Shown one piece after another: positions 49,153 to 60,786 of a DNA stretch of 64,000 bases. Made by a program: the position numbers and the translations under genes. The DNA comes from Epiperipatus broadwayi (lineage: Eukaryota; Onychophora; Udeonychophora; Euonychophora; Peripatidae), in contig JAQFVV010012574.1 of NCBI GenBank assembly GCA_028023455.1, positions 603,501 through 667,500 on the forward strand. The letters run 5' to 3'. Position 1 is the first letter of the stretch, and every line of letters begins with the position of its first letter. The notes under the pieces were generated by a model, which was not told where the DNA came from, searched no databases, and saw only the letters and a program-made list of their open reading frames with translations.

Positions 49153-49475
49153 AAAATAGAATGGGTGAATGAATACTCATGATTAAATATAAAATAAACA
49201 AACAAAATAAAAAATGGATATAATTTGAATATTCTTTTTTAACATTATAGGAAAAATTCATTCAGCTTTCATTATTGACATTTCTATGCTATGCAAACTT
49301 TGAATGTGTTGTTAACAAAAAATAGATGAATAAATACTCATTATTAAATATAATAATGAATAAATTAGGGAAAGGAATGAAATTTGAATTCTCTTTGTTA
49401 ATATTATAACAAAGATTTATTCCATTCTCATTGTTAACATCTCTGAACTATGCAAATTTTGTATAAGTTGTTAAC
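49153..49475. repeat. Two-unit tandem duplication, ~162 bp
   Basis: 49153-49316 and 49317-49475 share GATGAATAAATACTCATTATT-type starts, a CATT.TTGACATTTCT.....CTATGCAAA block and the GTTGTTAAC end, with many small differences. Confidence 0.75.
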
Positions 49476-50528
49476 TATATTTTGTTTTATTTAAAAAAAA
49501 ACTGAAATTGAAATATATCTGTTTTTTTAAGAAAAAATTATGTGATGTAAAAAAGATGCATAATATTAATGAATTATATTGGCCAATTGTCTAATTTCAA
49601 ACATTTGATTGAAATAAAAAATATTATAATTTTTTTAATTATCATTATTGCTTAGCTAAATTTGATTATAAAAAAGTTATCATGAATTAATTTATTTTGC
49701 TAATCCTAAATGCAAAATAGTGTGAAAATGTGATATGTAGCAAAGAAACACTACACCAATTATACACTATGCAAAAAAAAAAATGCAAATAAACAAAAGG
49801 TAAATTCATAGAAATTCACAAATTTAATACATTTTATGGTACATCAAGAATCTTTTTTTTTTATCTCAGAGTGTCATATGTAACCATTTTTTAAGGCATT
49901 TTTCAATTTATACTGAAATTACACAATTTATTATTATTTTTTATCTTTTCCAAATTTAAATGTGGTACAATATTTCTTGTTATAAAATATGTTCTAGATG
50001 TAAAGTTAAAAGTTTTATGAAATTTTAAAATTTGTAATCAGTAAAATGAAAGTTATCAATTTAGTGATGGCAGAGAAAAGGAACTGTAAAATATTATTTT
50101 ATTGTATCAGAAAATTTGAAATTTGAAGAGTGTAAATGAGAAGCTAAAATTGACATTGGCAAGTTTGTTTAAATAAATCTGGATTTAAAACATCATAACT
50201 ACTGGAAAAGTGTTAGGCTTCTGATAATGATACTGTTATTATGTTTCCACACAGATAAAAAAAATTATCGAAGAAAAAGAATATCATTTATTTGTTTAAG
50301 TGCAATAAAAGTTTGACACTTTGCTATTTATTTTATTTAAAAAAATTAAAACAATTGTAAAGTAAGGTTATTTTTATTTTTTGAGTGAATGTAAAAGAAT
50401 AAACACATCCAGAAGAAAATACCTATGTGGTTTCTCAATTTATTATTAATAACTACATTATTATTTTTTAAAATTTTGTTTATATTATAATCTTAATTTA
50501 TTTACATATACTATACTGTAAAGAAGTG

Positions 50529-50532
<4 letters not shown>
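49476..50532. other. Unassigned AT-rich DNA
   Basis: No supported feature. Confidence 0.5.
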
Positions 50533-50571
<39 letters not shown>

Positions 50572-50578
50572 GATGATC

Positions 50579-50612
<34 letters not shown>

Positions 50613-50623
50613 GATCATCTGAA
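50533..50623. repeat. (AT)n tracts within a perfect 16-bp-arm palindrome
   Basis: AT tracts at 50533-50569 and 50582-50609. TTCAGATGATCACAAT after the first tract is the exact complement of ATTGTGATCATCTGAA after the second, so the second tract is the loop or stem of a hairpin. Confidence 0.92.
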
Positions 50624-53298
50624 TGGGCACAAGGAATTGACATACTTTGTATCTGCATTCAATAATTATATTATATTTTTAAAAAAATGAAATAGCCTTA
50701 GAATTTTAAATTTTTTTGTTGGAGATTGTTTGAAGCTTGGATATGGATCACTTATGTGGTTGGTTGACTACTTTATAAGTATTTGTTATTATTGTTGTGG
50801 TTAGTGAAGCATTTAATGCCAGAGAGAGGGGTTGTTATTGTAAGAATTGGTATATTTGGGCAGAAAAATACAAGGTTGTTTTATATTAGTGTAGTATTGG
50901 TTAAATGGTTTCAAAATCCTTATTCTTTAGTATTTATCCTTTTGTCAACAATTAATAGCCATTTCAATTATATTTAGTTAAGATACTTTAATATTTATAG
51001 TATAGTGTATGTGCATGCATGTATGACTCAGCATCGTTTTCATTTCATTTTCATCTTTTAACAACATTAAGCAATAGTACATGTACAACAAAAACATTTA
51101 AATTACAGTAATTATCTTAAACAATTTAACAAATATATATTTCTTTCCAATGATTAATAGGTAGTTGAGTCAATGGATCATTTTACAAATTAAACAAATT
51201 ATTAATCATTTTTGTTTAATAGTTAATTAATATTCATTTTTCTTTCAAGTTTATAAAAGCTATTTATTTTATTATTTTTTTGTCTTGATTTAATCAAAAT
51301 GTTTTTGTTTTGTTTTTTAAATATTTTTTTTTTGAATATGTAATTAGCCTAGATAGAAAGGAAGCATGGGAGTAACCTTGCGAAGAAAAAAATGACCTTT
51401 TTTTTGCTAAAGAGAGCTATTTAACAAAGATCTCCAGTAAAAAAAATTTGCATATTATGAAATGTAATGGTAGCCAGAAAACAGTGGCTCATTATTGGAA
51501 CAATTAAAAACCAATTGCTAAAGTCAAATTGATTTTAAAAAGACTTTGGAGTAAAACATTGAAAGGATTTTAAGAAATGTATTATGGGAATTGGTTAACT
51601 AGAAAGGAATTCTAAATTTTCAAAAGGTACACAGTTTACTTTGCTCTCCTCGATTTAAACGTTTTTAAATTAACCTCTTCATAACTATTGCTCTTTTAAA
51701 ATGTATGTTGATAACGTCCAGTCTACACTACTTCATTTAATTGTCATTTTAAATAAGAATAAATTGCATGAATATTATTGTTGTATCACTAACCAACGTG
51801 TGTATTTTAATATATCTGGGAAACACATGCAGAACTATTTTACGGAATGTACTTTAATTCTTCACTAGTTTCCGTGTTGTGTTTTTGTGAGGATGAAACA
51901 TAGAATTAAGAATACGCATATGTTGATAAATCATGCCATGTTCAAATTCACCATAAAGAGATAACACTATTTATTTATCTGGTATTTCTGGAAATAATAC
52001 ATATTTTAAATGAAGGAAATAAAACGTGAGTTCCTTCAAATTAAGTATTTGCTGAGATCGAATGGAAGAATAGAAATGCAGGTAATTTTTGTTCTCTTCG
52101 ATAAAGATGGAATATAAAACAAAGTATTATTAATTGTGGAATTACTAAGGAACCATGGTATCTTAATTGACAATATTTGAGAATAAACCATGCGTATAAT
52201 AGACTATAAAGTGTTAAATGCTACTCAAGAAAACTACTAAAATAATTACGTATTTAATTTAGCACTACAATGGAGAATGTCTTATATTGTCAGCATAATA
52301 AAGGAGAAATTAATTGCTTGTGTGTGTGATTTGGTACCGCAAATAAATATGCTATGAATACTAGAGGTGCTGGGTCAGATTTAAGTTACGTTTATATATA
52401 TATATTTTAAGTTATCCTGCAGAAGTTATTTCATTTAAATTCAATTTGAAATGTGTCCCATATTGTTTAATAAACCTGGAGCAGAGCTTTGCGAGGGAAC
52501 TTTCATTTCAAGTTACAAAACAAATAACTTTTGTTTTGTTATTTTTTTTATTGCTTGTCATTATTAATGTATATTATTGATAATAGGATTACTTATTATT
52601 ATGTTTTATTGATAATTTGGGTTATTTTGACCTTCTAGACCATCTCAAAGCGTATCCAAATGAGGAATACACTGGTAACAATTGATTGTGTACTAATAGG
52701 TCTTATTGTTCTTTCACGAAGGTAAAAGAAAGAAATATTTTTTTATATATTATTAGAGAGGTTTATATTTATTTTGTATACTTTATTATCTCAAAGTGAG
52801 AATTTTTTTTTTTTTTAATCAAAGAACGTATAACAGAAATAGTTTACTAGATATGAAAGAAAGTTCATTCGTAATAATTATAACCATTAAATTTTAAAAG
52901 GTAACCTAAGGTTTATTCTGAATTAAAAGTTATACCTTGATGCAATATTTAATTATCATGTTGGCTGCATAGTGTATAATTTAGAGTTAATTCTATATAT
53001 ACTTTTATTCGCGGGTGTGTGTCTGTTTTGCACAATTATGACATTTGTTTGATAAAGTTCAGTTTGTGAATATTTTTATGAATAAATTTTGGATGCTGTC
53101 ATATTCTACTGAGTTGAATGGATTGGTATATTATCTGTATGTATTTATCTTCCAGCATGTATTTATAATGTTCGATATTTAGAAGAGCTTTGAGAATGGA
53201 AAGAAACCTGATTGCATTATAATGTTTGTAGGGATAAAAGATTTTGCTTATTTAGTATATGTTTTTCCATGAGTACAGCCTAGTTTATATTATATGCA
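50624..53298. other. Unassigned, repeat-poor AT-rich DNA
   Basis: No transposon family or tandem repeat was recognised, unlike most of the window. Short open frames (for example 50783-50977) lack motifs. If the window holds a host UTR or non-coding exon, this is a candidate region, but no signal proves it. Confidence 0.4.
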
Positions 53299-53502
53299 TA
53301 TGATTAAATGATATTTTTTGAAGTTAAGTGATGTTTTCTTAGAGCCCTGGTGATGAGGACAAAGATTCCACACCAATAGTGCATTTAGAAGTAGATGAAT
53401 TATTGTTGAAATATGATTAAATGATGTTTAGGAAGTTATGTGACGTTTTTCTTATATTCTTGGTGATGAAGTATTTAGAAGTAAATGAATTATTGTAGAA
53501 AT
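53299..53502. repeat. Tandem duplication, ~113 and ~91 bp units
   Basis: TATGATTAAATGATATTTTT to TAGATGAATTATTGTTGAAA (53299-53411) is repeated at 53412-53502 with an internal deletion of about 22 bases covering the GACAAAGATTCCACACC part. Confidence 0.8.
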
Positions 53503-53795
53503 GTTCAATAAGAGTTATCTGCTCCTCATGTAGATTTCCCTTGTAATGTATAGTCTGTATAATCATGAAAATATAGCTCTGTGTTAATTAATATGTAGCC
53601 AGATAAATTGTTAGATTAATTCTTGATGTAATATTAGTGTCTTATTTTATTGATGAATTACGACATTGTCTGAAATAAAGTAATTGTATGATATTTTCTT
53701 AATGAATGGAGAATTTGTAGAAAAGATTATTTTCTATCATTGTTGCTTGACACACGCACACCTACGCATAATATAAATAATATCGCGTATATAAA

Positions 53796-53931
53796 GTATA
53801 GAGTTATTGAAATTAAAATGAGAAATAAATGTTTGAAATACATTACATTCATTTAAATAGAAGTATAAAGTTATTGAGATTAAAACGGGAAATAAATATT
53901 TTAAACTACAGTGTATTTATTTAAATAAAGG
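53796..53931. repeat. Tandem duplication, ~68 bp unit
   Basis: AAGTATAGAGTTATTGAAATTAAAA starts the first unit (53796-53864) and AAGTATAAAGTTATTGAGATTAAAA the second (53865-53931). Both end in CATTTAAATA or its variant. Confidence 0.8.
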
Positions 53932-55176
53932 TTATAAATCATCAAATCATCAGAATGAACATGATTTTGTTGCTATGCATGAAAGATATTCGTAATTGAA
54001 AGCGATTATTTACTCAATTAGAGAAAGTTGCTTGGTTGAGAGCCAAATATAATTAATTTGATTTATTTTATTAATCAATGGTAATATTCCCTCAAAAGTA
54101 TTTTTTTTGTGTGTGTGAATAATATAAAATGTTGTTTATTTAGTGTCATGTAGATGAAACATGTAGGCAAAGTATGGCATGTGTTTGAAGTCAGAATATT
54201 TAAGTTTGTTGTTAATTTGCTTTGATAATAGGGATAATCCCAAACTGATGCTTAAAGTTTGTTTGATAATTTAAAAATCTGTAGGACAAGTAGTCCAATT
54301 GTAAATATGTTAAACCAAATTTATTTTATTGTAATAAATGATTTATTTTATTTGTTTAAAATCTTAAAATTGTGTCTGGAGTTATTATTGTATACATTCG
54401 TGTTTTCCATTTCCACATCTCCACATTTCATAAATCTATTATAAAACAGATATATTATTTTAGAGTTATAATATTAAATCTGCTGGTGTCTGACAATATT
54501 GTTTTTACTTAATCCAAACATTATAAGGAACATTTGCCACTGAATAAACGTATTAGAAAGGTTGCCAAGTTAGTATATTTGTTAGATGATGATATGAAAT
54601 TAAAATACCCTATTTCTGTCATTATCTTATTATTGAAACACAGTGGAATATTTTAGTCAATTTGTTTCATTACATTTTTATCATACTTTAGAATTATAAC
54701 TTATGGGCCAATGTAGTTTATTTAATTCAACTGTGTTTGTTAAATTCCCTGAGATCGTATTGTTTATTTAAAGTATATGTTTAGATTGTGATATGCCAAG
54801 TCATAGAATTGTTTAGTATTATAATTATAGCAAACTGATATATGTTATATTTGGATGAAGAAAGAAATTAAGTTTAAAGTATATTTTAATAGACTGTACC
54901 GATAAACATGATTCTTTATCATACAATTAATTAATAAAAAGGATTTACATTATATTTGGTGTTTTGTAATATTTCTTCTTTCATTTATTTATCATCATAT
55001 ATCTTATGAACTGCCTATAGCCTCCCACTGAGCTGAGCTGAACATAAACTTAAATATAGAGTCTCAATAATAGTTTTTGTATTATATATCTTGTTATATT
55101 GTTCTATTCATTAATAGAACTGGCGCACTGGGCATTTCACTCATGCAATGTATATGAGCGGTGTTGGGAGTGTATG

Positions 55177-55181
<5 letters not shown>
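53932..55181. other. Unassigned AT-rich DNA
   Basis: No supported gene or repeat. Confidence 0.45.

Positions 55182-55235
<54 letters not shown>
55182..55235. repeat. (AT)n microsatellite
   Basis: Uninterrupted AT tract of about 54 bases. Confidence 0.98.
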
Positions 55236-55239
<4 letters not shown>

Positions 55240-56348
55240 TCTAGCAATTCATTTTATATGTATTTTACTGTAATCAAACTTAACAACAAAACATGAACTA
55301 TTATACATAATGTACAATGTAGTAATTAACATTTTAGTCAAAATTATCATTATTATGTAAATATGAATTAGTTATGAGATACATCAAATTCAATAAAATT
55401 AAACTTAAATTTAAAAAAAGGTCTTACACTATTCATTCTCATTATTTATCCATCTTTATCCTTTTCACCTTTCAAGTTATTATAAAAATGTTTAGGCATA
55501 ATATACATATTGATCATATGGCAGACTATTACAAAATTTTACATGAATATATAAATTTTTGCATATTCTAATTACTACTAATGTTGAAAATATCAAAAAC
55601 TATGTGTATATAATAGCCTTAGTAAACATTCTGGTGCTCATTATATGTGCAAATATTAATTTACATTCCATATTTTACATATGAGCTTTATAAAAATTTG
55701 TTATTTTATATTTACACAGATATAAGATTCTATCACATCAAAAACAAATTTGCTAGTGACCTTCAATACACACTTAAAATCTTAATAGAATCAAGTATGT
55801 AAAATTTAAATATCCTGTCTATTCTCATTACATTATCATTCACGTTGTAAAGGATAATGAATAGTATTTTCATCAACATGTATAACATAAATGGTTAGAT
55901 TATTGTCTTGAACTCCTGAATAAATTTTGTACAAAATCAAAAAAAAAAACATTTTGTCTTATTTCTTGAATGCATGGTTATTTTATGTGCGTAAGTGTAA
56001 ATGATGACTATATATTTACAATAATAATAGAGCAGTTAATGACTGAAACAAGAGTGATAAAGATCGTGTGGTTACAGATTTAGATTATATTTAAGAATAA
56101 CTTTTTATTTAGATATTAACTATTACAGATAACTTTCAAATAATAAAACACTTCATACATCTAAAGAACTGTGTAATATTAAATAAATTTTATCAATCTT
56201 TGTTAAATTAGAAAAAAAGATGAGGCAATTGACTTTATTATTATATAAAAAAAAGTTAGAAAAGTACAAATAAAATAGAGAAATAACAGTGTGAAGCTTG
56301 ATAATTTAACATAAAGTTTGCCAAGATTAATTGTTTAGATGAAAAAAG
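55236..56348. other. Unassigned AT-rich DNA
   Basis: TTGTCTTGAACTCCTGAATAAA at 55904 resembles the end of an S2 SINE, but no head is visible. The last ~100 bases may be 5' sequence of the RTE LINE that continues at 56461. Confidence 0.4.
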
Positions 56349-56356
56349 TAGATTTT

Positions 56357-56460
56357 GTCAAGCATTGGTGATCGAGAGGTCAGCAACAGCTGCTTTACAA
56401 GCAGTTGTCCCGGTTAGCGGGTTCGCTTCCCGACTGATGCTATGACACATGAGAAAAAAA
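56357..56460 (+). mobile_element. tRNA-headed SINE, family S1, inserted in an RTE endonuclease region
   Basis: GTCAAGCATTGGTGATCGAG head, A box TGATCGAGAGGTC, B box GGGTTCGCTTCCC (56419-56431), end ACTGATGCTATGACACATGAG plus A run. TAGATTTT occurs at 56349-56356 and 56462-56469, an exact 8-bp target-site duplication. The target lies in or at the edge of the RTE LINE. Confidence 0.93.
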
Positions 56461-56731
56461 ATAGATTTTTATACAGGTGCACTGAAAGTTTTTGATCAGA
56501 ATAAACAATATTTCAAAATTATCATAGGAGATATTACTGCTAGAATTAGAATAAAACAGAAAAATGAAAGTGCTATAGTAATTTTTGGTATGAAAACAAA
56601 AAGATTATATAGAATTTTGAAAATTTTAGGAAAAAGAATAGTTTATTATGAATTTTAAAAAATTTAAATGAGAAAATAGACATGAGAGTATTCAAATAAA
56701 GATGCAGAAGAAATAAATTATATTTTGACTA

Positions 56732-56771
<40 letters not shown>

Positions 56772-58925
56772 TTCAAGACTATAATGTATGTAACAGATTA
56801 ATATAGAAAGTGATATATGATTAGTAAAATGCAAGATATGTATTGATGCAAAATTAGAGAGAGAGACAAAAGTTATAAAGAAATTCAGGTCAACAATTGA
56901 CATCTTTAGCATTCATAAAAACTCTATTGAATTTAAATCAGAATTAGAAATTTCTTTTAAAATCTTAACAGACTTTGAAGATGACTTACTTAGAATAATA
57001 TCTATAAAAAGTTAACTAACATTCTTACTGCATTGATAACTAGTACAAAAAAGCAATTCACAAGAAAGTATTATACAAAGACATTGCAGTATATGAAAAA
57101 AGAAAAAGAAAGACAGAAGGGAAAAAATATTTAAAAATAATCAATTTACAAAAATTCTGAAAAATGATCAAAAATAATAATAAATGAAAATGTAAAACAA
57201 ATATATCTGTAAATTGAAAAAAAAAAAATTGTGGATGAAAATTAAAGTCTCAAAAATATAAAACAACATCACAGAAAGTTATTTTAGAAAAAGATGAAAA
57301 GAAAAAAATGACATCATGAAATGTTTGAAAATGTTCCACAATAATTATATAATAATAAAGAGTAAGAAAAGTAAACCCTAAAATTACAATAACTTTTAAA
57401 GTTCCAAATATTTTGAATGAAAAGGTGGAATTAGTCAATTGATTCTATGAAATGCTGAAAAACTTCAGGAAGTGACAGAATTATTGACAGAACTATACAT
57501 CAAATGCCTGAATTATACAGATAGATCAGGTGATTGGAATAATACACTAGTAATATTGATCTTTAAGAAAAATGAAAATGGAGAAAATATTAGAAAATAC
57601 AGATCTTTAGACTTCCATCAATTCTATACAAGGTTCTCAATTAATATCATTACAAATCATCCAGAAAACACTTTGAATTCAAATTAATCGCAATATTAAA
57701 CTGAATTTAAAAGTAATTATAGCATAGTAGTTTATAATCAAGTATTAAAAGAAGTTATAAAAAAGTCTAATGAGCATATGTTTTATTAGTATTTGTAGAT
57801 TATGAAAAGCAATTGACATTATAAGCCTTTATTAGCTCTTTTCTTCTCTCCAAGTGTTATTAACTGGTAAGAGATCATTGAAACAATAAAAATATTAATA
57901 GATGGATGATCTTAAAAAAGTCCTGTTTATTAGTGTGACTGTGCATGGGGTCTAAGATTGTTTACCAAATTAAATGACATTTTTTTCAAAGGGTTGGATT
58001 TCAATAATGGTGTTAACATCATGAATAGTCACAGTAGTAATAGGAGTTTTAGAATTATCTACCTTTAGCATATCAAGGCATAGACTCAAGATATTATATT
58101 TTAAAGAATATTTATCAAAATTCAACTGAAATAATTAGGCTACATGATGTCATTAAAAGATTAATATTAAAAAGAGTATATGTCATAGTATTCTAACGTC
58201 TCCAAGACTTTTGACAGCAGTTTCATGGAAAGTATTTTATGGATTAAAGTGAGTGGTGTAATTCTTTTTGTAAATGCTGTTTCAGAGCATCAACAAATAT
58301 TATAATGGCTGTTAAATAAATGCAAGAATAAAGAACTAAAAAGAAATGCTAAAAAAAAAAAAAAAAAATCAATGATTTTTTAAAAAAGAATAAAGATTGA
58401 TAATAATAAATTAAAAGAAAATTGAAAACGATAAATATTTTAATTATATGATTAATACAGATAAACATATTAAAAGAAAATTATGTATGTATATTTTTGA
58501 AAGAAAACAAAGATACTTAATATAATTTACCAGACCTTATTTATAAATCTGAGACTTGGTCATTTAACAGAAAAGATATATAAAAACTTCAGACCACCCG
58601 ATTATGCATGAAGATGTGCACTGGACTGGAAGTCAAAATATTAATGTTATCACTGAAGTCATAGCAAAAATTAAAAGGCTGAAATAAAGTTGATCTGGCA
58701 TTGTAACTAAAAAATAATAGATAAATAGCTGAAGTTTTAAACTGGATATCATGAGGCTGTAAAATTCTTAGAAAAAGACTATATTTGAAAGGATGGATGA
58801 ATTAAAAAAATTGATTGTGAAAAAAAGAAGCTATGGATTAGAGAAAGAAGATTAACATTGGAAAACTATAGTTTATTGAACAATAATGAAAAATTATGAT
58901 AATAAGATTCTACCATAATATATAT
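56461..58925 (+). mobile_element. RTE-type LINE, sense, endonuclease to 3' end (decayed)
   Basis: The plus-strand order is that of a non-LTR element with an apurinic-type endonuclease. FYTGALKVFDQ and FKIIIGDITARI (about 56465-56550) match the GDLNA block of the endonuclease. The 57472-57687 frame has GDWNNTLVILIFKKNENGEN, then YRSLDFHQFYTRF, the start of the RT. FVDYEKAID-like coding follows near 57795. LIYKSETWSFNRK lies near 58540 (the YGSETW block), then AEVLNWI (about 58725) and the 3' end near 58920. Stops and shifts are numerous and the YADD region is unreadable. A (CA)n(TA)n tract at 56732-56771 interrupts it. Confidence 0.75.
56732..56771. repeat. (CA)n(TA)n microsatellite
   Basis: About 23 bases of CA repeat followed by about 17 of TA, inside the LINE. 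Confidence 0.97.
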
Positions 58926-58974
58926 CCATGCTAAAGAATATAACAAAAAAAAAGGAAAGCAAGAAAAATCTTAC

Positions 58975-59830
58975 TCATTATCACCATCATAGTCAACCAC
59001 TATCAATCCACTGCAGGATGAAGGTCTCTCCAAATTCAATTCATCTCCTCCAATCTTTAACCTCTCTTCTCCACATCATCCTATACACTTCTTATTCATC
59101 TATTCATCTCACATGTGGTCTCTTTCTAGGTCATTTACAATCTCTTGGAATCCTGTTTAAGATTTCAACTGTCCATATACTATTATCTCATCTAGCCCAA
59201 CTCCATTTCAGTCTCTTAATTCTTTCAATAATGTCAGTAACGTCTGTTGTTTTCTCACACATCCTAACATCCATTTTTCCACATTTCTTTGAATGGTCTG
59301 AAGTCTATGTATTGCTCTTCTGTTAAGTGTCTAAGTCTCAGATCCATAAATAAGAACTAGTAAAACACATTTATTATTCATTTTCAAATACATAGGCATA
59401 TTTTTTTTTAATATTAAATTATTTCTACCAAAAGCACTCCACCCAAGTTTAATTCTATAATTAATTTCATCAATTATGTTTCCATCTGTAGTAATAATCT
59501 GGCCAAGGTATTTGTAATTGTTAATTTCTTCTAAATAATCATTATCAATTTCATTTTCAAGTTTTGAAAAAATCCATTGAACATTACTTTAATCTTTTTA
59601 ACGTTTACTTTTAGTCCTACTTCCTTACTTTCGTCTGATAACTCTTGCAACATTTCCTGAAACTCTGAAGCATTTTTTGCAAAAACAACTACATCATCTG
59701 CAAAAATCTAAATGACTTAAATATTCTTTTAGCTTCCCATTTTAATCCACAAAATACTTCTTGTAGTGCTGCTGTAAAAAATTTTGAAAATACTAGTTGT
59801 CATTAATTAGCCTGTGAACTAGTTTTTTCA
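58975..59830 (-). mobile_element. RTE-type LINE 3' region, antisense, best preserved RT active site
   Basis: On the minus strand the RT block reads FADDVVVFAKNASEFQEMLQ with an intact FADD (59693-59704), followed by LSDES, KVNVKK and the LGWSAFG.N region (about 59440-59420). IYGSET lies near 59350, with a stop in place of the next Trp, and the C-terminal VD-type end is followed by the 3' terminus at about 58975. The end sequence CAGGATGAAGGTCTCTCCAA (complement) is shared with 33640 and 11372. It lies tail to tail with the sense copy ending at about 58925. It is 5'-truncated near 59830 and has several stops. Confidence 0.82.
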
Positions 59831-60402
59831 CTATAATTTTATAAAAAGTAGTGAAGAAATTTATACGCTGAAACGATCTATTTAAAGCTGTTATCCACAA
59901 CAAAAAGTCATAAATACGCACTTGTATGCAAAGAACAAAATAATGAAAAAAATATTACGATTCCCCCCGCCCCCCAAATATTGGGTAAAAATGAATATAT
60001 ATATAATTTTACTTTAATTAATTCTAAGATATAAAATAAGTAAAGGATTTCGTGTACATAGATTTATTATTTATTTTTCAGGGTTATATTTTCATTTTTA
60101 TTTTCTATCTTTAATTAAATTTCTTTTTTCTTTTTTATTAATAAGTAACAAAAAAAAAACAACATAAAATTCTTATAACTTCTGTGTGATTAAACAAAAA
60201 TCTATTTATAAAATATTGGTGAAAATAATTCATTAGTAACAAAACAAATAATTGTATTTTTTAATTTTTATGACTATAATTTACAAAAGCAATTATTGAG
60301 TTTTCAGGTCTTTTTTAAAAAAAGTTAGAAATACAGAGAAAAAAGTGAATTTACATTGTATATGATACACATATGTGTAACGTACATATTTCTAAGCCTT
60401 AC
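59831..60402. other. Unassigned AT-rich DNA
   Basis: Contains a C-rich run (CCCCCCGCCCCCC, about 59964-59977) and no gene. Confidence 0.5.
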
Positions 60403-60508
60403 GTGAGTCAATGCAGTGATAAAGTGGTAGCGTACTATCTAGTTTAGCACTTGCAATGATTGAATTTCGTGTGAACTCCGAATAATAAAGTCATTTGATT
60501 ATGTATCT
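60403..60508 (+). mobile_element. tRNA-derived SINE, family S2
   Basis: A-box-like GCAGTGATAAAGTGGTAGCG (60414-60433), B-box-like GCAATGATTGAATTT, then TGTGAACTCCGAATAATAAAG and CATTTGATTATGTAT as in the 42507-43015 units. Isolated copy. Confidence 0.7.
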
Positions 60509-60636
60509 ATTTCTATGATGTACATTATATATATATTAATATTAACAGGTCTTTACGTATTAGTCTGGCGGTGACATTTTAATTTTCACTAGTTATGATT
60601 ATTTATAATTGATAAATATTTGATAGTACCTTTTAT

Positions 60637-60786
60637 TTAATTAATTAAGTAACATTTATTTTTATAAAGCGCAGACCTTTTTCTTGTGAAATTCTCTGTC
60701 TCAGTGCTTGATCTGATTGGCTGGTGATAGTCATAAGCGCTTGAGAGATTTGCACTCTCTCAGTTTAATTTTAATTAATTAAGTAA
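60637..60786. mobile_element. 118-bp insertion flanked by an exact 16-bp direct repeat
   Basis: TTAATTAATTAAGTAA occurs at 60637-60652 and 60771-60786. The enclosed 118 bases are GC-richer than the flanks and have AAAGCGC near the left and AAGCGCTT near the right end. The repeat is low-complexity, but a 16-of-16 match directly bounding a compositionally different insert suggests a target-site duplication. Family not recognised. Confidence 0.55.

Noticed and set aside
50783-50977. A 64-codon frame with a hydrophobic N-terminus resembling a signal peptide.
   Set aside because: No homology is recognised, and such T-rich frames are expected by chance in this composition.
58928-59326. A 132-codon plus-strand open frame, among the longest in the window.
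   Set aside because: It is the antisense of a LINE C-terminus; the minus strand gives the recognisable motifs, and the plus frame has no family character.
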